From Catenuloplanes indicus (GTDB lineage Bacteria; Actinomycetota; Actinomycetes; Mycobacteriales; Micromonosporaceae), in NCBI RefSeq assembly GCF_030813715.1, contig NZ_JAUSUZ010000001.1, positions 9,096,501-9,160,500 on the forward strand: a stretch of DNA of 64,000 nt, written 5' to 3'. The position numbers and the translations under genes are program-made. Below the pieces are notes generated by a model. The model did not search any database. It was not told where the DNA came from and saw nothing but the letters and a program-made list of their open reading frames with translations. Below are positions 58,148 to 64,000 of this stretch, piece after piece; position 1 is the stretch's first letter; the number at the start of each line of letters is the position of its first letter.

Positions 58148-58179
58148 GGGCGCGGCTGCCCTGCACGGTGGCCGCGCCC
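58148..58179. terminator. Perfect 9-bp stem-loop
   Basis: GGGCGCGGC (58148-58156) pairs with GCCGCGCCC (58171-58179), loop of 14. No T-run; possibly a terminator or mRNA-stability element. Confidence 0.45.
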
Positions 58180-58197
58180 TCCACCACGGGAGTAATC

Positions 58198-58410
58198 GTG
58201 AGCACCACCGTCGAGCCGCGGCCGACCACCGTCGACACGTCCATGCCGGACTGGATGCACCTCGCGTGCTGCACGGAGCCGCCCGTGTCGCTGTGCGGGA
58301 TCGACCTGACCACTGGGGACGAGGTCACAAGCGCGGATGAGGCGCCGGCGCCGGTGTGCCCGCTGTGCGAGGCGGTGGCCGCTTACCGGTGCCCGCGGTG
58401 CGGGGCCTGA
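58198..58410 (+). CDS. Small zinc-ribbon protein
   Basis: 70 residues from GTG 58198 with GGGAG upstream. The C-terminal CPLCEAVAAYRCPRCG is a zinc-ribbon pattern; CCTEPPVSLCG is a second Cys cluster. Function unknown. Confidence 0.65.
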   Translation: MSTTVEPRPTTVDTSMPDWMHLACCTEPPVSLCGIDLTTGDEVTSADEAPAPVCPLCEAVAAYRCPRCGA

Positions 58411-58415
58411 ACGTC

Positions 58416-58592
58416 GTGGTCCGGCCGGGGCCGAACGCGATCCTGCCGTGCGGGACGGACAGCGCGCGGCGTCGGCACCTCGCGCGTGGGAAGCGGTGCA
58501 AGACGTGCTGGCCGACGTACCTCGGGCTGCCGCCGATGCCGGACGTCGACTACTTCACGGCGCTCGGGCTGCGGGCCAGGAGGGCGCGGTGA
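58416..58592 (+). CDS. Small Cys/His protein
   Basis: 58 residues from GTG 58416 (VRPGPNAILPCGTDSARRRH). The C-x7-H-x6-CxxC spacing (CGTDSARRRHLARGKRCKTC) suggests a zinc finger. It is the last gene before the leftward regulator. Confidence 0.55.
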   Translation: MVRPGPNAILPCGTDSARRRHLARGKRCKTCWPTYLGLPPMPDVDYFTALGLRARRAR

Positions 58593-58615
58593 CGGCGGGG
58601 GAGTGGCGGCTACGC

Positions 58616-58915
58616 CTATCGGGCGATTTTCAGCGTGTCGGTCTTGCCGTCGCGCTTCTCGACGTAGGCGTTGCAGATCCGTCGAATGTGCTCGCGGGTG
58701 TACCCGGTCTGCTTGACCACGTCGACCTGCTTGACGCCTCGCTCGACGACGGCCTCGCCGATGGCCTCGAACAGCGCGGTCCGGCGCGCGTTGAGGGCGT
58801 CCTCGGCGCGCTTGTAGGCGCGGAGGGCAGCGGCGAGTTGCTCGTCGGTCACGGGCTCAGTGTCGCAGATGCGGATGTGGCCCACCAAGGGTGGCGCTTG
58901 CGTTCCGGTCGTCAT
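58616..58915 (-). CDS. Small HTH regulator inside the early region
   Basis: 99 residues. The C-terminal HTH is RGVKQVDVVKQTGYTREHIR RIC in two parts (VKQVDVVKQTGYTREHI, then RRICNAY). It is the only leftward gene in this part of the element. Its ATG lies at the edge of the dyad at 58915-58946, which suggests autoregulation. No ribosome-binding site is evident. Confidence 0.78.
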   Translation of the reverse strand: MTTGTQAPPLVGHIRICDTEPVTDEQLAAALRAYKRAEDALNARRTALFEAIGEAVVERGVKQVDVVKQTGYTREHIRRICNAYVEKRDGKTDTLKIAR

Positions 58916-58946
58916 GCCACATACTGTAGGCCTACACGCGGTGGCA
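58915..58946. promoter_or_regulatory. 32-bp dyad operator with TGTAGGCCTACA core
   Basis: The core 58925-58936 is a perfect 12-bp palindrome, flanked symmetrically by TGCCAC (58915-58920) and GTGGCA (58941-58946); 12 of 16 pairs match. It sits between the leftward HTH gene and the rightward endonuclease VII gene and could control both. Confidence 0.7.
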
Positions 58947-58981
58947 TTCAACCGGGTGTGACCTGCAATGGAGGACGGCCC

Positions 58982-59602
58982 TTGCTTTTCCCCACAGCAT
59001 TCATCCCGCCGCACGTCGAACCTCGCTGGTGGGAGCGCGACGCGACGTCGCCCGAGCCCACCCGGAACGTCACGGCAGCCGAGCACGGGCAGTGCCCGAC
59101 CCACGTCAAGTACGCGCTGACCTGCCGCCAGTTCGACCGCCTCATGGCCCGCGCCGACAACCACTGCGAGGCCTGCGGCTCCGCACCCGAGAACAGCCGC
59201 TTCGGGCGCCTCGCCATCGACCACGTCACCAAGCTCGGCTGGTGGGCGGTGCGCGGCCTGCTCTGCACCGCCTGCAACGCCGCGCTGCACGTCGGCGCTC
59301 TCGGCCTGCCCCGCTTCCGTGAGTACGTCAGCAACGCGTTCTACCTGACGCTCCTCGCCGAAGCGAAAGTCACCGACCACGTCGCCGAGCCGCCGCTTGG
59401 TGCTGTGGTGCTCGACGCCGGCGGCCGCCCTTGGCGGCGCGAACAGCCGGCTCGCTGGCCCTGGACCAGTGAGCACCGATGGATGCCGCGCCACCGTCGC
59501 TACCCGCAGGCTCCCGAGACGTGGGAGTGGCTGACCAGCAGAAACGGCCCGCACCACCTGCGCGTCGACCGCATCGAATCGCACCTCATCCCCGCCGCCT
59601 GA
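58982..59602 (+). CDS. Recombination endonuclease VII (HNH/His-Me)
   Basis: A 206-aa protein. The zinc/His-Me site is CEACGSAPENSRFGRLAIDHV, followed by RGLLCTACNAALHVG. This is the T4 endonuclease VII family that cuts branched DNA. TTG 58982 with GGAGGA upstream is preferred; GTG 58958 is an alternative. Confidence 0.88.
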   Translation: MLFPTAFIPPHVEPRWWERDATSPEPTRNVTAAEHGQCPTHVKYALTCRQFDRLMARADNHCEACGSAPENSRFGRLAIDHVTKLGWWAVRGLLCTACNAALHVGALGLPRFREYVSNAFYLTLLAEAKVTDHVAEPPLGAVVLDAGGRPWRREQPARWPWTSEHRWMPRHRRYPQAPETWEWLTSRNGPHHLRVDRIESHLIPAA

Positions 59603-59617
59603 CCCGAGGAGATCCGC

Positions 59618-60103
59618 ATGACCGAGACCGCCTACTCCACCGACAACCCCGCGAACGCCGTCCACCTGCGCGGCCCGTGGCAGGTCGTCCTGTCCGTCGA
59701 GGGACAGGTCCTCGATACGTTCGACCACGTCGACGCCACCGACGAGATCGACATCTGCATCTGTCGCGGCACCGCGATCCCGAAGAACGGCGGCTGGCCC
59801 GACACCTACTCCGGCGACGACGAGATCGAACTTTGGACCGACCTGGAGTACGACGAGGCCCGCGTCCGCTGGATCCAGGCGCAGGCCATGGCCGCCGGGC
59901 TCAACGCGGCGTTGGCCCCGGCGACCACGTTCAACACCGAGCAGTTCACCGAGATCCGCAACGCGGTCAAGGAAGCCGCCTACGCGCGGCGGCTCGGCGA
60001 GAACGCCGTGCAGGCGCTCGCCTGGCGAACCCAGGCCGTTCTGGAGCGCCGCGCCCGTGCCGTATCGAACGCGGCGGCCGAGGCCGAGAAGGCGAGCGCC
60101 TGA
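59618..60103 (+). CDS. Hypothetical protein
   Basis: 161 residues with GAGGAG upstream. An acidic N-terminal half (DEIDICICRGTAIPKNGGW) is followed by a helical C-terminal half. Not recognised. It ends with a TGATG overlap. Confidence 0.58.
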   Translation: MTETAYSTDNPANAVHLRGPWQVVLSVEGQVLDTFDHVDATDEIDICICRGTAIPKNGGWPDTYSGDDEIELWTDLEYDEARVRWIQAQAMAAGLNAALAPATTFNTEQFTEIRNAVKEAAYARRLGENAVQALAWRTQAVLERRARAVSNAAAEAEKASA

Positions 60104-60417
60104 TGGCCGTCCTCCCGCCGCTGGCCCCGCACCCGTTCGAGCCCGCCAAGCGCGCCAACCCGAACGGACCCGGCCTGATCGACGAAGCCTACTGCGGCTT
60201 CCACCAGGCCACCGACGACCAGACCGGCCAGTTCTGCATGCACCTCGCGGGCAGCCCGGTTCACACCACGCTGCTCGAAGCCGCCGCCGAGGACGCCGCC
60301 TGGAGGGCCAAACCGTCCACGTGCCGAGCCTGCCCGGACGGGTGCCCGTCGTGCACCCGGAACCGGTCCGACTGCGAGTGCTACGAGCACGACGAGCCCG
60401 AAGAGGAGGCCCGGTGA
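60103..60417 (+). CDS. Hypothetical Cys-rich protein
   Basis: 104 residues. The C-terminal CRACPDGCPSCTRNRSDCEC is a dense cysteine cluster likely to bind zinc. Unknown function. Overlaps both neighbours. Confidence 0.6.
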   Translation: MAVLPPLAPHPFEPAKRANPNGPGLIDEAYCGFHQATDDQTGQFCMHLAGSPVHTTLLEAAAEDAAWRAKPSTCRACPDGCPSCTRNRSDCECYEHDEPEEEAR

Positions 60418-60806
60418 CCGGCTCCTACACCCCGCAGACGTGTGTCATCGCCAGCTGTGGCAGCGACCTGCACGTCACCTGGACGCTCGGCATGCCGCTC
60501 TACCGGATGGACGTCGAGCAGCTCGCCGGCCCGCCGACCCCGGACGGGGCGTACACGTCCGACTGGAAGGTCGAGTGCGAGGCCGGGCATGTCGTCCTCG
60601 TTCCCTCGCAGGACTCCCCCAGCGACCCGGACGGGACCGCCGACTACGACAGCGACGAGTGCTACCGGACATTTCGGCGCTCTGACCTGGAACGACTCGC
60701 GGCGCTCATCCCGGCGTCCGGCTGCCCGAACTGCCCGCCCGGCTACGACTGCGAGACCGGCCGCTACGCCACCGAGCCCGCGACCAGCGAGGAGAACGCC
60801 CGATGA
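60414..60806 (+). CDS. Hypothetical Cys-rich protein
   Basis: 130 residues from GTG 60414. Contains CVIASCGSDLHVTW, a central CEAGH and a C-terminal CPNCPPGYDC pattern. Unknown. Confidence 0.58.
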   Translation: MTGSYTPQTCVIASCGSDLHVTWTLGMPLYRMDVEQLAGPPTPDGAYTSDWKVECEAGHVVLVPSQDSPSDPDGTADYDSDECYRTFRRSDLERLAALIPASGCPNCPPGYDCETGRYATEPATSEENAR

Positions 60807-61261
60807 CCGTCACCGACCACACCTGGACCAGCTACATCGGCAAGCTGCCCGAGCCGTACGCCGACAGCACCCCGCAGAACGTCGCCGACATGCTCCGCGA
60901 CCACGCCGACCCGAAAATCAACATCGCGCCGCTCGACCTCGCCGCGCTCGTCGCCGCCGACCTCATCGTCAAGCAGGCCGCCGAGATTGAGCAGCTCAAG
61001 GCGGCCATCGCCCCGCAGCCGACCACCGCGGACCCGATCACCGTCGCGTACGGGATCGCGACCACGACCGACATCGTCCGCCTCCGGGCCGCCGCCCAGC
61101 TCTGGCGCGACGCGATGTCCGGCCAGCACGAGATGTTCGCCCACTGGCTCGACGGCTGCCGGAAATGCCGCAAGGCCCGGCGTGAGGGCGACCCGCACTA
61201 CGCCTGCGACCAGTACAAGACCTGGCAGAAGCAGTACGAGGACGCGGTAGGTGCCTGGTGA
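60803..61261 (+). CDS. Hypothetical protein
   Basis: 152 residues. Helical; HWLDGCRKCRKARREGDPHY followed by CDQYKTW gives a possible zinc site near the C-terminus. Unknown. Confidence 0.58.
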   Translation: MTVTDHTWTSYIGKLPEPYADSTPQNVADMLRDHADPKINIAPLDLAALVAADLIVKQAAEIEQLKAAIAPQPTTADPITVAYGIATTTDIVRLRAAAQLWRDAMSGQHEMFAHWLDGCRKCRKARREGDPHYACDQYKTWQKQYEDAVGAW

Positions 61262-61563
61262 GCGACTACCGACTCAGCACCCTCACCGTTACCGGCCTAC
61301 GCGACCGCGCCCGCAACCTCGACGATCCGCTCGGCGCCGACGACGCCACCCTCCTCGACGATGCCGCCGACCTCATCGAAGACCTCGCCACCGAGAACCA
61401 GCGGCTCCGCGCCCAGCTCAGCGAACGGGCCGCCAGCCCGAGTGCCGGGCAGGACGAGCCAGCCGCCAGCGTGCCGACGAACTGCGACGGGTGCGGCTTC
61501 CCGCACTGCGGTCCCTGCGACCCCGACGACCTGGCCGCCGAGCTGGAACGGCGGCACGCGTGA
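61258..61563 (+). CDS. Small coiled-coil protein with Cys cluster
   Basis: 101 residues from GTG 61258. A coiled-coil-like segment (DLIEDLATENQRLRAQLSER) is followed by NCDGCGFPHCGPCDPDD. Similar layouts occur in actinophage early genes. Unknown. Confidence 0.58.
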   Translation: MSDYRLSTLTVTGLRDRARNLDDPLGADDATLLDDAADLIEDLATENQRLRAQLSERAASPSAGQDEPAASVPTNCDGCGFPHCGPCDPDDLAAELERRHA

Positions 61564-61913
61564 TGGACGAGGTTTACGACGAGATTCCCGACTCGCACTG
61601 GGAGAGCCTCGGCGAGCAGCGCGACGAGGCCGAACGGAACGGCGAGATCACCGTCGACATCCGCGACCTACGCACCGCCCAGAAGCGCATCGCCCAGCTG
61701 GAGCGCGAGCTTGCAGCTCGGCCCGCCCCGCCGGTCGTCGTCCTGACGGGCGACACCGGCGGCGGCCGGCGCGAATTCGGCATCCACGTCGGCGGTAGAG
61801 ATCTCGGCGGCTTCGGCTACCAGGACTGCGGCTGGGCCTTCCAGGACCACAAGCCGATCATCCGCGACCTCGCCGAAGCGCTCGGCGCCCAGGTCGACGA
61901 CCGCACCACCTGA
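61563..61913 (+). CDS. Hypothetical protein
   Basis: 116 residues. A short coiled coil (LRTAQKRIAQLERELAAR) is followed by a beta domain (VVVLTGDTGGGRREFGIHVG). GDTGGG is reminiscent of a nucleotide loop but lacks Lys. Unknown. Confidence 0.58.
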   Translation: MDEVYDEIPDSHWESLGEQRDEAERNGEITVDIRDLRTAQKRIAQLERELAARPAPPVVVLTGDTGGGRREFGIHVGGRDLGGFGYQDCGWAFQDHKPIIRDLAEALGAQVDDRTT

Positions 61914-61998
61914 CCCGCTCTGCCCGGCCGGACCTCACCCGGCCGGGCGCACCACCCGAACCAACACCAGCACCGCCACATAGATCAAGGAGCCCGAA

Positions 61999-62085
61999 GT
62001 GCCCGACTTCTGGACCGTCTCGACGGCCGCCTGCGGCTCCGACCTGCCCGCGCCGAGCCCGAAGGAGCGGGCGCGGTGGGCGTGA
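61999..62085 (+). CDS. 28-residue leader-like peptide upstream of the initiator
   Basis: GTG 61999 with CAAGGAG 7 bp upstream encodes PDFWTVSTAACGSDLPAPSP and KERARWA, ending TGA at 62083-62085. That stop overlaps GTG 62082 of the initiator by the same 4-base pattern as the rest of the operon, which supports translation and coupling. Confidence 0.5.
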   Translation: MPDFWTVSTAACGSDLPAPSPKERARWA

Positions 62086-63398
62086 AGCTGATGGTCGAGA
62101 TCCTCGACCACGCGCCAGCCGCGTGGACGCAGTCCGAGCGGCTGCTCGCCGTGTCGATCGCCGAGCAGGTACGGGACTCCGTGCGTCGCGGTGCGCCGAC
62201 CATCGACCTCCTCGCGCTCCGGACCGGCATGAACGCCGAGTCCATCTCGAAAACGCTGCGCCGGCTCTCGGACAAGGGCTACGAGTTCCGGGTGCCACAG
62301 GGCAAGGACCGAACGGGCCGCGTGGTGTTCGCGTACCGGGGCATGCGGACCGAGTTCGTGGTTCCGAAGCTGTGCCCGCTGGCGGTCCACGCGACGAACA
62401 TCTGCGTGCAGTTCGCCCGCGACGAGCCGGCCGACGTCGCTACGGAGAGTGTAGAAAGGCCGGACGGTGGTCCGGCCATTACCGGCGATCTCGACGCTCC
62501 CCGGCCGCTCGTCGTGGCAGAAAGGCCGGACCAGGGTCCGGTCAAAGGCCAGGAAAGCCCGGACGGTGGTCCGGCCATTCGCAAGGAAAGGGCGGACCAC
62601 CGTCCGGCCATTAAGGCAGAAAGGCCGGACGGTGGTCCGGAATGGCCGGACGGTGGTCCGGCCCTTCCCCTCAATCCCCTCAAAGATCTCCCCTCAGGGG
62701 CAGCGCCCGTGGCTTCGCCGACGGCCGCCTCCGCACCAGCCGAGATCAAAACCGGAAGTGCGAAGAGTGACGGAACACAGGGCGGTCTCTTCGACCGTGC
62801 CACCGCCGGCCACCTGACCGAGGCGCAGAAGACCATCCACAACTCGCTCATCAACTCCGGCTACCCCGACGTCACCCTCGACGACGTACGCGGCACCCAC
62901 CGCCAAGTCCTCGCATCCTGCCGCGACAAGAACCGCGCCAGCGCGTACATCACCCGGATCGCCAACGGCCCGAACGGCTTCCAGCGCTTCTACGACGCCC
63001 ACCGTGCCGTCCAGGCCGAGCTAGCCGCCGCCGACGTCGAACGCGCCCTCGACACCGCCCCACCCTGCGAGCACGGTACCCCCGCCGGCCGGACCGTCAG
63101 CCCCGTCCACGGCGGCTACCGGTGCTTCGCCTGCCGCAAAGGCCAGCCCGCCGCCGAGCGCCGCCCCGACGCCACGAACGACGTGGTCGCCGCCGCTGTT
63201 GACGCTTACCGCCGCGCCTACCCCGGCGCATTGCGCCGCGACATCGGCCTGCGCATCACCGGCCTCGGCCGCGAAGTCCTCGCCCTGCTCCACGGCGGCG
63301 CCGCCCCCGACCAGGTCGTCGCGCTCGCCGCCGCAGCCGGAGCCGCCCAGACCCCGCTCCTCGAATACGCCGCCTCCGGAAGGAACAACGCCGCATGA
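62082..63398 (+). CDS. Winged-helix replication initiator-like protein with embedded iterons
   Basis: A 438-aa protein. Residues about 10-85 form a winged-helix domain (WTQSERLLAVSIAEQVRDSV, IDLLALRTGMNAESISKTLR, RLSDKGYEF). Residues about 125-205 are a low-complexity repeat of ERPDGGPAI produced by DNA iterons. Then comes a helical domain (LTEAQKTIHNSLINSGYPDV), a CEHGTP ... CFACRKG zinc site and a C-terminal helical tail. A DnaB gene follows directly. The layout matches phage initiators of the lambda O/DnaD type, with the origin inside the gene. Confidence 0.75.
   Translation: MKLMVEILDHAPAAWTQSERLLAVSIAEQVRDSVRRGAPTIDLLALRTGMNAESISKTLRRLSDKGYEFRVPQGKDRTGRVVFAYRGMRTEFVVPKLCPLAVHATNICVQFARDEPADVATESVERPDGGPAITGDLDAPRPLVVAERPDQGPVKGQESPDGGPAIRKERADHRPAIKAERPDGGPEWPDGGPALPLNPLKDLPSGAAPVASPTAASAPAEIKTGSAKSDGTQGGLFDRATAGHLTEAQKTIHNSLINSGYPDVTLDDVRGTHRQVLASCRDKNRASAYITRIANGPNGFQRFYDAHRAVQAELAAADVERALDTAPPCEHGTPAGRTVSPVHGGYRCFACRKGQPAAERRPDATNDVVAAAVDAYRRAYPGALRRDIGLRITGLGREVLALLHGGAAPDQVVALAAAAGAAQTPLLEYAASGRNNAA
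62458..62663. repeat. Six iterons (GGCCGGAC-N4-GTCCGGCC), candidate replication origin
   Basis: 20-bp inverted repeats start at 62458, 62524, 62557, 62590, 62623 and 62644. Copies 1 and 6 are perfect 8+4+8 dyads; copies 2-5 carry one to three changes. Spacing is 33 bp (or 66) apart from the last step of 21 bp, so 33 bp is about three helical turns and 11 codons. A stretch with three CCCCTCA direct repeats and lower GC follows (62664-62700). The array lies in the initiator gene. Confidence 0.8.
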
Positions 63399-64000
63399 GC
63401 ACCGCCGTCGAGCCCACCGCCGCCGAGCGTCGCAAGCCGCCCTCCTACGACCTCGCCGCCGAACGCGCCGTCCTCGGAGCCCTCCTCAACGACCCGTCAA
63501 AGATCTCCCGCGCCACCGCGGCCCTGACGTTCGAGAGCTTCTACAAGCCGCAGCACGGCGAAATCTTCACCGCGATCGTCGAGGCAGCCGAAGCAGGCAA
63601 GCCCGGCGGGCCGGCCTGCATCGCCGGGATCCTCCTCGACCGCGGCGACCTCGAACGGATCGGCAACTCCATCCCGTTCGACCTGTACCGGGAAGCAGAG
63701 AAGATCCCCGGCGAGGTCGACTACTTCATCGAACGCGTCGCCGACCGGGCCGCCGCCCGCGGCTACGAAATCGCCGGCGTCCGCATCGCCCAGTTCGCAT
63801 CCGGGCCCGGCGTCGCCCCCGACGACATCGCCGCCCTCGCCGAGAAGCTCATCGCTGAAGCCCGGCCCCGGCGGCGGCAGACCGAGTTCGTCAGCATCGG
63901 CGAGCTTCTCGAACCCGGCTTCGACGAGATCGAAGCCCGCGCCGAGAAGCCCAACGGCATCCCCACCGGCTACCCGAGCCTCGACAAGCTCCTCGTCGGC
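63395..64000 (+). CDS. DnaB-type replicative helicase (N-terminal part, cut by window edge)
   Basis: 202 residues visible, no stop. The DnaB N-terminal domain is seen (YDLAAERAVLGALLNDPSKI, FYKPQHGEIFTAIVEAAEAG), with the linker and the start of the RecA core (GIPTGYPSLDKLLVG). ATG 63395 overlaps the initiator stop by 4 bases. It should be loaded by the initiator at the adjacent iterons. Confidence 0.93.
   Translation, partial: MSTAVEPTAAERRKPPSYDLAAERAVLGALLNDPSKISRATAALTFESFYKPQHGEIFTAIVEAAEAGKPGGPACIAGILLDRGDLERIGNSIPFDLYREAEKIPGEVDYFIERVADRAAARGYEIAGVRIAQFASGPGVAPDDIAALAEKLIAEARPRRRQTEFVSIGELLEPGFDEIEARAEKPNGIPTGYPSLDKLLVG

Noticed and set aside
62458-62663. CRISPR-like array of 20-bp repeats
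   Set aside because: Spacers are short (13 bp), similar to each other and in frame within a protein; the repeats are iteron-like dyads and there are no cas genes.
45326-64000. Integrase, terminase or capsid genes
   Set aside because: I looked for tyrosine or serine recombinase motifs and phage structural genes and found none here, so the element type is not proven.

Overview
The window is high-GC actinobacterial DNA, and codon third positions are almost all G or C. GTG starts, 4-base ATGA/GTGA overlaps, a DUF5999 small protein, a DUF574 methyltransferase remnant, DUF4184 and DUF3516 proteins and ECF42/YCII pairing suggest Micromonosporaceae (Actinoplanes/Catenuloplanes-like). That assignment is inferred from gene content, not from a marker gene.

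Positions 1-45,260 are chromosomal. They carry a DUF3516 RNA helicase; a shortened MGT-type glycosyltransferase; a secreted GH43-CBM42 arabinofuranosidase with a LacI-type operator over its promoter; an alpha/beta hydrolase divergent from a TetR regulator around a perfect 16-bp palindrome; and a two-pass membrane protein with a PstS-like domain. Next come an ECF42 sigma factor with its YCII partner, phosphoglucomutase, a cobalamin riboswitch with bluB, MarR and LysR regulators with visible operators, and a glycine riboswitch with gcvP. Further on are peptide deformylase, an SDR/AraC/hydrolase cluster, an MFS exporter, a copper module (csoR divergent from a cupredoxin-like protein and copA), serine dehydratase with a PanE-like reductase, and murQ with a BadF-type sugar kinase. 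Decay is common here: a TspO-like fragment, a DUF574 methyltransferase pseudogene, a frameshifted NmrA-like gene, a probably dead OppD-like ATPase, and several stop-codon-spanning tandem duplications at gene 3' ends.

At about 45,250 a DUF4331 gene stops in mid-domain and mobile-element DNA begins, running off the right edge. I read this as the left end of a prophage or phage-like integrative element. It opens with a terminator, a leftward XRE repressor and a divergent promoter with three CAAGCG half-sites. A long rightward early operon follows (46,271-58,592), in which most genes overlap by 1-4 bases. It encodes Dam and C5 methyltransferases, a YqaJ exonuclease, RecT, RusA, a PP-loop PAPS-reductase-like enzyme, ThyX and many small zinc-ribbon or unknown proteins.

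A small leftward HTH gene (58,616-58,915) with a 32-bp dyad restarts the operon. It continues through endonuclease VII, several unknowns, a winged-helix replication initiator containing six GGCCGGAC-N4-GTCCGGCC iterons, and a DnaB-type helicase cut by the window end. The initiator-with-iterons followed by a helicase resembles lambda O/P and is the most interesting signal in the window. No integrase, terminase or structural genes are visible, so they would lie to the right if present.
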